A stretch of DNA of 64,000 bases from Nemertoderma westbladi (taxonomy: Eukaryota; Xenacoelomorpha; Nemertodermatida; Nemertodermatidae): the NCBI GenBank assembly GCA_032718475.1, contig JAUCBJ010002633.1, forward strand, positions 62,001 through 126,000. Direction: 5' to 3'. Under the pieces are notes generated by a model, which searched no databases, was not told the origin of the DNA, and was given only the letters and a program-made list of their open reading frames with translations. Below are positions 1 to 11,124 of this stretch, one piece after another (position 1 is the first letter of the stretch; the number at the start of each line of letters is the position of its first letter). The position numbers and the translations under genes were made by a program.

Positions 1-178
1 TCTGCAACTTTATAGAATGGAACTGCTCGTCCTTGGCTTGACGCTTGCCAATGACTCCTCCTTCTGGTACTTGCCGCGAGCTGTGAGCTCCGGCTGTTGT
101 CGCTGTGGGCGCGGCGGTCCTGATCCTCCACTCGTTCAGAGGTCAATGACCCCAAACGAGTCTCCTTAGGCCGCCAAT
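1..178 (-). mobile_element. possible retroelement leader with primer-binding-site-like sequence
   Basis: Read on the minus strand, a CA dinucleotide at 179-180 is followed two bases later by TGGCGGCCTAAGGAGACT (about 159-176). That is the layout of an LTR end, a 2-nt spacer and a tRNA primer-binding site starting with TGG. The remaining sequence to position 1 would then be the start of an internal region. I could not pair it with a second LTR or recognise a tRNA partner with certainty. It may belong to a retroelement continuing beyond the window and is distinct from the BEL element to its right. Tentative. Confidence 0.22.
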
Positions 179-1606
179 TGTGCGCTGGGTAATAATTCTA
201 GACGTATATATCAGAGCGGCGATGATATATAAAGGATTGGACATATTCGGGCTTAATAGTGCGTGCGTCGAAACTTCCCGAAATAATTTGAAGTAAAATA
301 TCGTATAAATCGCGGATCGTGGGTATAGTTAGTAGACGGATGGACGGCGCGAATCTCGTCTGGATACTCAGGCGTGACCTTCCTTTCCTGGTGAAGCGAA
401 GTGAACGTGGTCCAGGAACTCGAGTCCCGTGCCGCTTCGTGCCGCGCCTCTAGGTCTTTATAGGCTCGGTATAGCGAAATGGCCGCCGCCGTGTCTATCA
501 AACTGGGTGTCGAACAGGTTTAATCTCCGTATACGGATCTAAAGTCGTAACGGTCGGCGTAATGGGTCTCGGAGGTCGCTTTCCGCTAAAGTCGATACTG
601 ATCATCGGGTTGCTCATCGGGTAACCTCCCTCGTTGTATCTAAGGAACTGGTGAGCTTGACATCGCGTTAATATTGGTTCAGGATGTTGCTCGTTCAGTC
701 GATCGGGAATCGCCACGTCTTGTTTATTCATGCATTCACCGCATTTGTAGAATAACTTGTATACACTGAAGACCTTTGGCGTCTCCTAATCCTCGCCTCG
801 AGTCCTCCGGTGCAGATGCATTCCCTCGAATTGATCTCGGACGGCAGGTAGCGGTTCATCGTACCGCAAATACATATATCCCAATAGTTCGTTACGCAAA
901 CCAATTACACTGTGGATAAATCAGTTAGATGATGCGGAGGGACAAACTTCCCGAGCTACCCGGCCGCCTTCCAGCAGTTCAGGTTCGGCTCTCTAGATCC
1001 CGTCTCATTCCTAACTACCTTCTAACCTATTCCCATGCATAGCGCAAAAAACTTCGGAGATAAACTGGCCGTGACCAACTCACTTTTTGATGCCCAAGCT
1101 ACTCCCCAATACTTGTACTAGACTACAGTAGTTAGAAAGGACAATAGTCTCGGCGCTCGACTATACCAAACCCACAGGTTTGATAATCAAACATCTCACT
1201 CTACCGCAAACTACTGAGTGGGGTCTGTGTACGCCTCTGGTGCTACTAACCTTTAGCACCTTGGTTGTTGTACTGTTGGCACCAATCTGTGGAAGTTACT
1301 GAACTCAATTTACACTCCTACGTAATATAGCCGTCACCATGGTTTCTAAATGCTATTTTCCAGGCTTCACGACTTTTCAAATTACTGTTTATCTATAGGC
1401 GAATTCTAAAACGCGCCTATACACAGCGTCTGGAATTGTCTTGGGTTCACTTCTAATTTTTTAAAATTTTTAAATTTTCCAAAAAAATAAATTTTTGTTT
1501 TGATACCCACCAGACAAAACTCAACGCAAATCACCACAACCCCGCTCCTATGCATTTCCTTGTATTTGCATGCGAGGAATGCATACGAAGTGAGTTGCGT
1601 CCAACA
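179..1606. other. region between pol and the left edge; possible LTR remnant
   Basis: This 1.4-kb stretch lies downstream of the BEL pol stop and has no convincing gene. Near 190-240 are AT-rich TATATATC and TATATAAAGG stretches that could be LTR promoter remnants. AT-rich runs occur around 1450-1500. I looked for a direct repeat with 10-11.6 kb that would define LTRs of the BEL element and did not find one, so its 3' boundary stays undefined. Confidence 0.4.
253..731 (-). pseudogene. two abutting short ORFs downstream of BEL pol, unknown
   Basis: A 77-codon frame (498-731) ends at about the point where an 82-codon frame (253-501) opens in another phase. Read together they could be one broken ORF of roughly 150 residues with a single frameshift near 500. 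I recognise no domain, signal peptide or membrane segment. Their place just after pol fits an accessory or env-like slot of an LTR element, but nothing in the residues supports an envelope. They could equally be chance ORFs. Confidence 0.2.
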
Positions 1607-3400
1607 CTAATTCTGTTTTGAGGCAGGAGACAAATTATAATCTCCCGTCTCGATGCGTGTCTCCTCTAATAACACGATATCCTGGACCGGTCGGTCCAAG
1701 GTGTGTAAACCATTAGTTTTACACTTTTTTGGGTGCGGACACTTGCACCTAATTTTCACAGTGACTGTGCGCACTATGTTTTGCACGTCTGGGTGTGTGT
1801 GCAAGATCACTCCTGTCTCCCAATACTTTCTCTTGACAATCGGCTCGGTTATCAGTACGTAATCTCCCCTTTGGAGACTCCGAACCGTTTTGTACCACTT
1901 TGTTCTGGTGGATATGGTGGGAAGATAGTATTCCCGCCAATATTCCCAGAATGTGTACGCCACAAATTGAGTCACCTTCCAGCTCTTACAACTATATAGG
2001 TCGGCACTAATGGGTTCTAATGCCGGCACAAGAAATGCTGGACTCTGCATTAGCAAATGATTCGGCGTTAATGCAACACCGTCTGGCAACATAGCTATCG
2101 GCCTCGAGTTTAGTGTATGCTCGATTTCGATGAACGCTGTGACCAGTTCGTCATCAGTAAGTTGTTTGTTTACAGGCAACGTTTTGGCAATGGCCTGCTT
2201 TACAGAGCGAACTAAACGCTCCCAACTTCCTCCTCTCCAAGGACTTTCTGGAGTATTGAATCTCCACTCTACTCTTTGGGGCAAAAGTGCTGCAGAAATT
2301 TCCTTATTCTGTGCCGCTTTATGAGCCGTGTTCAACTCGCTATTCCCCCCGACAAAGTTTGTACCCTTATCAGAGTAGAACGCCTTTACTAGTCCTCTCC
2401 TGGCCATAAATCTCTTTAAGGCCAGGAGCAGAGATTTGGTCGACATGTCTGCCACACGCTCGATGTGTATGGCTCTACTAGCCATGCATGTCAGTAGCAG
2501 ACCCCATCGCTTGTGGGTCAGCCGTCCACTCTTTGCCTCAATCGGACCAAAACAGTCCACCCCAGTATTTGTAAAGGGTGGGTCATACGCCTGTACTCTC
2601 GCTTCCGGGAGTTCAGCCATCTCCTGTTCCAATACTCTGGCGTTCACCCTCATGCAAACCAGACAGGCGTCATACATGGTGCCGACTGCCCTGCTTGGCT
2701 GCAATAGAATGAATCGCTGTCTCGCTGCCGACAAACAGTGTAACCTTCCCGCGTGATGTAATCTCTTGTGTATATCCCATAGAATCGCTCTTTACAATTC
2801 TATTGGGTGACTAGGGATTATCACTGGGAACCGAAACTGTGAGTTTATGTCGACAGTCTGGATTCTCGATCTATGACAAATTAAACCCTTATGGATTAAT
2901 GGACTCCATTTTCTAAGGGGTTTATAGAGAACTGGTCGTTGAGCCGATAATAGATAGAATTCTATAGGGAAGGCACACATTTGATAATGTTTCAAATGCT
3001 TTAATTCCGCTTGATCAATCTCATCCTCTGTCAGAGGTTGTTTCAATTTCTGAATTCGCTCACTATTGGCGCTTGTTCGTTCTCATAAATGTTCCGAAAG
3101 TTTTATACAAAGGTACGAAATGTATCGGCTTAACCACGCAGTTCTTTTGCAAATTGTCAGCCAAGAGGCAGACGAATTTAGTAATTTGTCATAAATACTG
3201 CATGGCTCTAATGCCAGCGACGGTTGTCCGCTAGTTAATGGAAGTTTCGAATCCAAACCCACAGGTTTGGAAACCAAAGGCTCCATTTTGTCGGTCATTT
3301 TCTGTCCGTCACTTACCAACTGTGACTCTGGTTTAGTCTGTAAGGGTGGTTTTATGTCATAACTTACCCTTCCGGACCTAGTAGTCACGTAAGTCTGACA
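1607..3400 (-). pseudogene. pol: BEL integrase with zinc-binding N-terminus and DUF5641-like tail
   Basis: One phase runs from about 3400 to 1607 with two stops (TGA 3083-3085 and TAA 2792-2794). It begins with the helix linking RNase H to integrase (SASWLTICKRTAWLSRYISY). The H2C2 zinc site reads HKRLHH and CLVC near 2740-2650. The catalytic core shows VDCFGP, FYSDKGTNF and PWRGGSWERLV, giving D, D and E. HTLNSRP follows, and the end has the DUF5641 pattern (WYKTVRSLQRGDYVLI). From 2734 to 1607 the 375 codons have no break. The role in the ancestral element was to insert the cDNA into the genome. Confidence 0.9.
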
Positions 3401-3908
3401 GGTCTCCGGGCCGCTCCAATGACTCTTCAGGCCGCTCCAATGACTCTTCAGGCCGCTCCAATGACTTAAGTTTGGCTTTTGACTTCGACTTAGAGACTTT
3501 CTCCACTTTGACTTCTGCATCTTCAGGCATCGGATTGGTCACTATCTTTAGTCGCTCTGGCCAATGTTCCTGTGTCCTCGTTAGAAAATCAGGTCCATGC
3601 AACCAAAACTCCTGCGACTCTTCCTGACAGAATTCCGCCGGCATTGCACCTCTCGAAGTTATGTCGGACGGGTTTAACACTCCCGGACAATGTCTCCATT
3701 GTTCCTTCGTCGAAAAGTCGACTATCTGAGCGCGTCTAATGGCCACAAATGTCTTTAGTGCAATATTGTCAGCCGCAATGTATACTAACACCAAGGATGC
3801 GTCCGTCCAATAGAATAAGGTCAATGTCGTATCTAACTACTCAGTTATCTGCTTACTTACCTCGACTGAAACTACAGCCGCCTGTAACTCTGCACGAGGG
3901 ACAGTCAT
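3380..3908 (-). pseudogene. pol: BEL RNase H, second half, and linker with 21-bp repeats
   Basis: After the TAA the same phase resumes with MTVPRAELQAAVVSVEV, the usual helix of BEL RNase H. It is cut again by a TAG (3837-3839) and continues with LFYWTDASLVL, which holds another catalytic Asp. HCPGVLNPSDITSRG gives the conserved N-P-x-D segment. The linker then carries three tandem 21-bp units (3410-3472) encoding LERPEES. A frameshift near 3390 moves the reading to the phase used downstream. Confidence 0.8.
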
Positions 3909-5330
3909 TTATTTGACCGGCATTGTCTTTGATCTAGAAGTCACAAAGGCCGTCTCAAACTTGTCCTGACTTACCTCTCGGCGAAGGTAGGCTACCATAC
4001 CAAAGCCGGTGTCACTTGCGTCACTAAATAGGTGGAGTTCGAGATCAGCTGGGAATACCAGCTGATTCGGAAAGTAGGAACGGGGTACATCTATATTTTT
4101 CAATAGATGTAACTCGGCTTCCCACTCCCTCCACTGCTTTGCATTTATAGGAGATATTGGTTCGTCCCACTCTAAGTCGGACAACCAAATTTTCCTCATG
4201 CACGCTCGTGCCTGTAATATTACCGGACTGATAAAGTTCATCGGGTCAAATAGTCTACTTAATGTCGATAAGCAAATTCTCTTTATCAAAACTTTGTCTG
4301 GGGTACTGGGCTCAAATCTAACTCTTACCTGGAACTTATCCGTATTCGGATTCCAAGCGAGTCCCAGTACTCGCGCCATGGGGATTGGTTCTACCCCCAA
4401 TTCAATGTCTCCGCTCCCGCAGTCTTTCACCGGGAACGACTCTAATAGGGCCTCCGAGTTCGTAGTGAACTTGGTCAGAGGAAATCCCCCTGTAGCCAAG
4501 CACTCCTGTAGGCCGTGAGCCACTTCTATGGCTTGTTCCGCCATGTCCTTGGACACCAATCCGTCGTCCATATAGAAGTTTCTCAAGATGGACTCGATGA
4601 CTTCTACTGGATACTTACCAATTTGGGCTGTTGCCGTTTTCTTTAGAACAAACAGCGTGCCATTTGGACTATCGTGGGCGCCAAATATCCTAACGTACAT
4701 CTGGTATGTAACCACTGGGCCGGATAAGTCTTCATTCTCATACCAGAGAAAGCGAAGGCTATCCTGGTCTGCCTTACAGGCTCTTACCTGGTGGAACATC
4801 GCCTCGATGTCACAAGTAAATGCGAATCGCCGCTGTCTAAAACGTAACAGTATTCCAATCAAATAGTTGTTCAGGTTGGGTCCGTCCATCAACTCAGAAT
4901 TCAGGGACATACCTCTGTAGACTGCTGCGCAGTCGTTGACTACTTGGACTTTGTCAGGTTTGTCAGGGTGAGTCACATAGTGGTGTGGGAGGTAATAAGT
5001 CTGGTCTGTCACTAAGTCGGGGTCCTCTACCTTCCCAGCAAATCCCTTGGCGAAATAGTTGTTGATCTGGGCGCAATACTTCTCCCTAATGTCTGGATTC
5101 TTCAACAACCGAGCCCTTACTCCGTTCAATCTTTTCAAGGCTAAGCTGTAGTTGTTCTCCAACTTAGGTGGTTGTCGACGCCACAACATTCCAACTTCAA
5201 AATGTCCAGTCGGTAGCAGACGTATGGTACCTTCCATCATCTCCAGCGACCGCTTCTCATCAGTAGACATGGATAGGTCATATCCACCGGGTTCCATTGC
5301 GTCCCTATTCGACGGTTCTGGCTCCTGTCT
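3909..5330 (-). pseudogene. pol: BEL reverse transcriptase and start of RNase H
   Basis: Over 460 codons are open and carry recognisable BEL RT blocks: YYLPHHYVTHPDKPDKVQVV, then the DCAA...SLN block, FTCDIEAMFHQV with the first catalytic Asp, and the SPNGTLF block. The catalytic box is FYMDD near 4560. After the thumb, RNase H begins with LHLFSDASDTGFG, whose Asp is the first catalytic carboxylate. Reading stops at TAA 3909-3911, in the middle of RNase H, where Gln (CAA) is the likely ancestral codon. The length and preserved motifs suggest the RT lost function late relative to the rest. Confidence 0.92.
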
Positions 5331-6330
5331 CGAGGTCCTGGCGTATCAATTCCTTCTGTAATTCCTTCTCACTGTATTTGAAAATGTCTAGGTCTCGATA
5401 TTTAGCCACTTGACCCTCCACTATGTCGGTATAAGTCAAAACGTTACTCAGATAAGTAGCGTGAGCCGCTGAACCAGACCCACGGGTCTGATAACAGTCC
5501 TCGGGTTCACTATCTGTCCGGTCATTGTGAAGTGGTTCCGACAACCTAATATTATCGGGAATCAACTCCTCGTCCGACTCGCTAAAGTCACTATAGTGGT
5601 CAATACAGGTTCTCCTAAACTCGTCTATGTCTGGTGGTTCTACTAACGGTGGTTGAGTTATAGGCTGTAATTCGTCGTATCTGTCTATTGGCTTGTCGCC
5701 ACCTGTAAACTCATAAGACATGGGTACTCTTGTATACCAACCTAATATAGTCCTATGGGCATGTGGTCCATTGACATGCGGCTCAGCTGGTCTCGTTTCC
5801 CATATCTGGTGTGCGATCAGCTGTTCTGCACCAATCAACATAGAAACATTCCTATAACCTACCTGGTGTCGTGGTACTCTGAGCTTGTCAAAATACTCCT
5901 GTGCTATGGGACTCATCGGCGGCACCTTACCTAACTGCCTGCCGAATCCCTTCATAGCTAGACACTTAAATCCGTCCAATGGCAAAGCTTTTCGTTCTTG
6001 TCGAGTATGTTGGTCTCTCGGAAGTAGGGAGTCTAGTTCTACAGATATCCTGTGTCCCTTGAGGTCACCTACCCCGTGCATAGACTTCAACTCTATTTGG
6101 ATCTCCTCGGCGTCCTGGAAGCTAGAAACGGCTCTCGCCACTTCCTCGTCGATATACGATAATGTGGACGCAGTGTCCAACATCACATATATTCGTTTCG
6201 ATCCCTTATCTCCAGTGAGTTTCACCGGAATCACGCTAAATATTTCCGACGTGGCCGATGATAAATACGTCCGCGCGCTGGTCGATGAACTATCCGAGGT
6301 GAAACCTTGGCAGGTCTCTCTCTTGTGCTC
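5305..6330 (-). pseudogene. BEL retropepsin-like aspartic protease region
   Basis: The protease signature is VMLDTASTLSYID near 6185-6150: an aspartate followed by Thr-Ala, where family A17 and most retropepsins have D-S/T-G. A second typical block reads MLIGAEQLIAHQIW near 5840-5800, followed by TILGWYTRVPM, the usual 'LGW' segment between protease and RT in BEL elements. The upstream part of the same open frame (6330-6642) is a shadow of the zinc-knuckle frame. The region ends at a stop at 5305; the RT frame opens in another phase within 30 bases, so a frameshift separates them. Protease processing of the polyprotein is the expected role. Confidence 0.8.
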
Positions 6331-7409
6331 GACTCGCCATCCTCGTCCGACGAACCTGGTTGGTAACCATCGTCCTGAATGCCGGTGTACGTATTTCTCC
6401 TTATCGATACGGGTTCTTTGCTCCCCTTCCTGTGAGGATTTCGCTGTAAGTAACGGTCCGTTGGGGTATGGAAATCCGCATGTAGCAACTTGTGATGTAG
6501 TCTGCCGCATTCCATGCATCCGTCCTTGCTGTTCGGGCACTGCCGCCGTACATGACCTGGCGCAAGACATGCCCAACAGGTGTCCAACGTCCGCACTTGA
6601 ACTCTTCTCTGTTCCGAATTTAATTCCTTGAACCGTCTGCAACTATCTAACTTATGGTCGTCAGATCTTACCTCCTTTAGTAAACAGTATTGGCAACCTA
6701 CAAATCCATCCGGCAACTCCTGTTGCTTTAACCTAGGTCTATCTAACCGCTCACCTGACCATACTCGCAAGTCTGATCTAAAGGCTGGGGTACTCGAATT
6801 ATATCTGTCTACTGAGTTAAATGTCACAGTGGTCCTATCATCGTCAAAACTTACCATAGACTTACCGGTAACAGGTTTAGACTCTCTCATATTCTCTTCT
6901 GAGAAGTTTGATTTCATCTCTGCTACTGCGTCTGTGGCTATCATGTCATGAATATGCTGAAGTGTCAATACTTTACCTTGACCCTCCAACTTATTCTCTA
7001 ATTTGCGCCATTTCTGTCGGTAACGCATGTTTAAACGTCTTATTACGCTTTTCAAAACTTCGGCGTGATCACCATGATGAGGTAGATTCACTGTCCTCAG
7101 GATGTCCAATGCGTTCGAAATAACGTTCGCTAAGTTCAACAGCTCTAACGGAGTTGTAATCTTTCTGCCCTTACCCAAGTCTTCTACTATCGACTGCGCC
7201 ATCTTGGTTTTATTCCCGTAGATGTCACTAAGCGTCTTCATTGCCAACTCAAATGCCCTTTCATTGCCGACGAAGTTATCAGCAATGGCTCTAGGTTCTC
7301 GATGGAGCATCTGAAGCAAATAGTTGAACTTCTCGTTGGGAGTAAAGGTGCTGTTGGTTACCCATAAACTTCTGGGGTTGTTGCGTCGGCAGTCCTTGCC
7401 TAGCAGCAA
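6300..7409 (-). pseudogene. gag: BEL gag C-terminus: DUF1759-like domain and zinc knuckles
   Basis: The segment contains the helical pattern typical of the DUF1759 region of Pao-type elements, including FNYLLQMLHREPRAIADNF and then ERAFELAMKTLSDIYGNK. Two Cys/His clusters follow near 6600-6500: CWACLAPGHVRRQC fits CX2CX4HX4C and CMECGRLHHKLLH fits a second CX2CX3HX4H knuckle. Such knuckles bind nucleic acid and normally close gag just upstream of the protease. The frame stays open to 6231, but after about 6300 the neighbouring phase carries the protease homology, so a frameshift lies there. Confidence 0.85.
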
Positions 7410-8440
7410 ACTTACCTATGTCCCTAAGGGTTGCGTCGTTCCGGGTTAACAAATGATTTAGTTCCGCAGGGTTGTTAAGTCTGGTCCTTTCCCGGGGATT
7501 AAAACTTACCTGCTCCGCGTCGGTCCTTCTTTCCTTATAGTTTCGGGACTTCTGTCGTCTCATGTCTTCCTCTTCATCACTCGATTCGGTGTCAGTCCTT
7601 AGCGCTCGCGATGGTTTGCGCGCCGAGGCCCTGACCCAAGCCTCCTGAATAAATTTCTCGGCCGAATTTTCGAAATCGGGATTATGGATATTCGGGACAG
7701 GCGTCCTTACCTGAGGTCTATGTGGTATAGTCTCCTCCGATATGTGTACTCGTTGACAAGGTTGGACTTTATCTGACTCAGGCCTGCAAGGATTTGAATT
7801 ACTTCTTACCTGGGCTGCTTCCTTTAACCGTAGGTTACTAAGCATGTCCGTTATAGGTTGGATGTGCGGTGATATAGCTTGCGCTAAACTAGCACTTAAC
7901 TCATCCCTCGTAATAAATTCCTGGCTAGGGTTCTGTTGTATAGTCGGCTCTATCTGAGTAATCCGCTGTCTCTCATATGATCCCTCTTCCGGTTTAACCC
8001 GGAAGTTCTCCGTCGAACTGGGTCGGCGCTCCGTCCACGTATTCCAAACCCGCGGGTTCGGTTCGCCCAATACTCGTCCTGTCGGAGTTTCTCCTCTAAA
8101 TTCTTCATTGTCTCGTTCGGTGTATAGTGGTGCGGTGTTCTGATGACGTGGATCCTGTGCGATGGGTGAAGTACTAATACCAACTGGTGTGCGATATGTA
8201 GGGAACGGTTTAGCGATCCGAGTACTCGTAATAGCTGGACCGGGTATAGGAATTCTGGTCGTCGTCGACTCGCGTATAGTCGGAGTTCTCGCTTCCTGTT
8301 TGGCCTTCTGCAGTGCGAACAGTTCTCGCAACTCGGTACCTACACTCGCCCCACATTCTTCGATCATTTGCATCCCCTTCTCGGCTATTTCATTCGCCTT
8401 CCTGGTCCGTTCTTCGCTCTCTAAATTTAATCTCGCACTT
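7405..8440 (-). pseudogene. gag: BEL gag, central proline- and arginine-rich part
   Basis: This phase continues gag after the frameshift near 8440. It begins with a helical stretch (NEIAEKGMQMIEECG), then a low-complexity linker rich in Pro, Thr and Arg, then an acidic patch DTESSDEEED near 7590-7560. Its last recognisable residues are around TRNDATLRDIGKFAARQGL before the next frameshift near 7400. No enzymatic motif is visible. Nothing but its position between the coiled coil and the DUF1759-like segment supports assigning it to gag. Confidence 0.6.
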
Positions 8441-9979
8441 TTCCAACTGCGCCAGTTTACGTTGTTCTTCTTCCCTCGCTCGTCTCGCTGCGCTCTCTTC
8501 TTCCACTCGCTCCTTTTCTTCATACAATGCGCTTCTTCTTTTCTCGATCTCGAGTTCGCGTTCCTTGCGTTCGCGTTCGAATTGAAGCTTGCGTTCCTTC
8601 TGTTCACGTTCGAGTTCCTTGCGTTCGCATTCGGCTTGGAGTTCGCGTTCTCTCTGTTCGCATTCAAGTTGGAGTTGGCGTTCTCTCTGTTCACGTTCAA
8701 GTTGGAGTTCGCGTTCTCTCTGTTCGCGTTCGAGTTGAAGTTCGCGTTCTCTCTGTTCGCGTTCGAGTTCCTTGCGCTCGCGCTCGGCTTGGAGTTCGCG
8801 TTCTCTCTGTTCGCGTTCCGTTCGCTCGCGCTTACTTATCTCTTCCAACTCTCGTAACTCCGCGTCCAACTTACGTGTGCGCTCCCGTTCCCGCTCGGCC
8901 TCCTTCCGTGCTTCCGATGCACGCAAAACTTCCGCCTGCTGTTCGTCTAGTCGGCGTCTTCTCTCTTCTGCCGAGTTGTGAGAAACAAGGGATCTACCAC
9001 ATATAACTTTCCCTCGCGCGTGACTAACCTGGGAATCGCCACTGTCTCTAGATGCATTGTCGGGTGGAGTTAACATTCTCTGTTGGATGTTCTCCGTCGT
9101 CGGTAGCACCTGGCCCGGTACCACCACTCCACTCTGCATCAGCCAGCTAGTAACTTCCCTCTGATACCGGCGCTCTTCCTTATCTTGGATCTCTTCCCGC
9201 TCCACTAAGTCTCTCAACTCTGCATCACTCACCTGAGTCGCCTGCGCTTGTGATGCCCATAGCAGCCAGTTCTCCGTCCTAACTCGTCGAAATCGCTCCG
9301 ATAACGCACGGTGCTCTAACAAGGCTGCTAAAACCCTGTCGTAAATCCTCGTCGCCACGTCGCTCGACTGAGACTCCACTGCTCTCTTTGCTAGGACTGC
9401 AAGCTCCTCCGTCTGCTTAAATAACGCTGAGTTATATCCCCTTCTAATCTCTACTAACCCTTCCCTTTCGATGTTCGCTGAGTCGGCTAACATCTTCCTT
9501 ACCTTGTCCGTCGTCCGAGTTATATGTCCGGCGTGCGCGCGAAGTTTCTTCCTTATCGCGATGTCAAGTTCTCTCTCGCTTACCTGACTTACACTTGGTG
9601 GACTTGAAGGATTATTTTGGGAACTACGGGTACTCCTAACAGCCGCTGGGACCACGGCACTTACCATACCCACAGGCCTGGAAACCGGGCTCCGGGCTCT
9701 CGCTTCTGCTACACTACCCTCCCTATCACTCACCTCTGGTTGGGTTGCTGTACAATCCTTCCTTACAGTAGCGGTAGGGGATCCTTATACTATTACCTGA
9801 GGTAGTTCTTCTTCCTCACAAGTCACTGTCTCGTCCTCCTGTTCACTTACGTCAGCGTCGCTCGCTGCGTCGTCATAGTCGGCATTGTCGTCAACAGTAA
9901 TATTAACGCTATCGTCAGTCGGCGGTCCAGCCGCCGTCTCATAGCTGTCCTCTAGTGCCTCTTTGTCTGAGACACTCAT
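8395..9979 (-). pseudogene. gag: BEL gag, N-terminal part with charged coiled coil
   Basis: The start is taken at the ATG at 9977-9979, because the same frame continues through a single TAA (9785-9787) into the next 447 codons. The first 60 residues are strongly acidic (DDNADYDDAASDADVSEQED). A region rich in helix-forming residues follows. Codons read from about 8960 to 8540 encode a long Glu/Arg coiled coil built on an 11-residue repeat, LEREQRERELQ and variants, with a 33-bp DNA periodicity. This is likely the structural capsid-type polyprotein start; the coiled coil suggests self-assembly, which is inference. The frame is lost near 8440, where the next phase reads on sensibly with ARLNLESEERTRKANEIAEK. 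The repeat also opens long ORFs on the opposite strand, which I regard as shadows. Confidence 0.75.
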
Positions 9980-10640
9980 AGTCTAAATAATGTTTTGCCT
10001 TCCGGCAAAAATCTCGCAAAATTTCGAGATATAATTATAATTTAACCGAAAATACGGTCAAATTATTTGTCTAATAATTAGTTGGTCCAAAATGTCAAAA
10101 TAAATTCGCAATGCAATATTGTGAATTTAATAAGATATAGTTATAGCAAATACCGGTATAATATTTAAACAAAAATATTATTATATAGCTATTATATAGC
10201 ATTTAAATACCGGTATGACACAAAATAATTTCTGAATCTAATTCAAAATATTCAAAAATGAATTTGCCACCCAAATATTTCTAACTTTATATATATATAG
10301 CTCAAAATCAATATAATTTTATTTTTAAATATTATTTCTATATCCACTAGCGCGTGGCTACACCTTCAGGTTGCGACACTCTCTCTCTCTCTCTCTAACT
10401 GAGCGATCCAAAACACCATGGCCGGCTAAACCTAACTATCCTAACTAATAAATTGAGTTCAGTTTCGCAGTTAAACAACTGGTAATTTTTTACTGCTTCC
10501 ACGAATACTATGGTGCCAACAGAACAACTAACCTTGTTTGCTGTGAGATTCCACGTCCGCGTCCAAAGTTTCAGACTTTTCTAAACCATTGAAATTATAA
10601 TTTTTGAGCCAAGATATAAACAAATGTCTAAAATGACCCC
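9980..10640. other. AT-rich leader of the BEL element with a CT microsatellite
   Basis: The stretch upstream of gag is AT-rich with repeated TATATAG and ACCGGTAT stretches. It contains a (CT)n run at about 10378-10396. It would hold the 5' LTR and primer site of the BEL element, but I could not identify an LTR end or a TGG-type primer site convincingly. Nothing protein-coding is visible. Confidence 0.5.
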
Positions 10641-10646
10641 CCTCTG

Positions 10647-10663
10647 CCCCCCCCCCCCCCCCC
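10647..10663. repeat. poly(C) run, 17 C
   Basis: A homopolymer of 17 cytosines, preceded by a short C-rich stretch. The complementary strand could form a G-quadruplex. Its exact length is likely to vary and may be imprecise in the assembly. Confidence 0.9.
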
Positions 10664-10756
10664 TGGGCCAATTGAGTAGTGAAATAGACCGGACCAGATA
10701 GGGTTAATTTATTTGGTCATATATGGCATGGCCATTGGTTTATTCTACACTGAAGA

Positions 10757-10893
10757 GAATCGCATGCTAGACACGTGCGATACGCATGGGTACTTCGCAT
10801 GATATCCGCATGCGTATCGCTTCTAAAGGTCCCGACACTTTCCCATGCGATTTGCATGCGAATTAGATGCGTGACCCACATGCGATACGCATG
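10757..10893. repeat. cluster of GCATGC / ATGCG palindromic motifs
   Basis: Within about 135 bp there are five or six imperfect copies of a dyad built from GCGAT..GCATG, for example GTGCGATACGCATG, CCGCATGCGTATCGC, ATGCGATTTGCATGCG and ATGCGATACGCATG. Spacing is irregular (about 20-40 bp), unlike a tandem repeat. It looks like a cluster of binding sites or a subterminal region of a transposon. I know no factor to assign. Confidence 0.55.
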
Positions 10894-11004
10894 AACATTT
10901 TTGACTGGGGTTTCAATGGAAGTAGTTAAAATAATGTCCTATTTAAAAATGAAAACCATACTTTTTTTATCTACTTATAAAATAAATCATTTCAGCAATA
11001 TGTC

Positions 11005-11112
11005 TAATGTTTTCACATTTTTTTCTTTTTTTCTTCCCTTTTCCCTCTTTTCCCCTTTCTGTTTTACATTGTTTTCCTGCTGGTTTTCTTATTTTTTTCC
11101 CCCCTCCCAGCA
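11005..11112 (+). repeat. polypyrimidine tract
   Basis: About 100 bp of almost pure T and C on the plus strand. It opens a short chance ORF rich in Phe and Ser. It directly precedes the tRNA-like sequence. Confidence 0.8.
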
Positions 11113-11124
11113 GTCTGTTTCACC

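Larger units (their letters stand above)
1607..9979 (-). mobile_element. BEL/Pao LTR retrotransposon, degenerate coding region
   Basis: On the minus strand the order is gag, zinc knuckles, A17-type aspartic protease, RT, RNase H, zinc-binding integrase N-terminus, DDE integrase core and a DUF5641-like tail. That order, with protease before RT and the DUF5641-like end, is characteristic of BEL/Pao elements. The frame changes near 8440, 7400, 6300, 5330 and 3390. In-frame stops lie at 9785-9787, 3909-3911, 3837-3839, 3083-3085 and 2792-2794. Several stops fit single C-to-T changes from Gln or Arg codons, so it is an old immobile copy. I could not define its LTRs. It lies on the minus strand, like the ammonium transporter gene whose 3' part should extend in this direction. 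Confidence 0.93.

Noticed and set aside
8162-9006. Long plus-strand ORFs opposite the gag coiled coil (up to 231 codons)
   Set aside because: They are antisense shadows of the 33-bp Glu/Arg repeat, giving Phe/Leu/Ser- or Val/Arg-rich text without domains. The minus frame fits the BEL order.
1261-10535. Inverted similarity between 1261-1310 and 10451-10535 (GTTGGCACCA, GAACTCAATT) as transposon termini
   Set aside because: Only two 10-bp identities with different spacing. An LTR element should have direct, not inverted, ends. I could not extend it.
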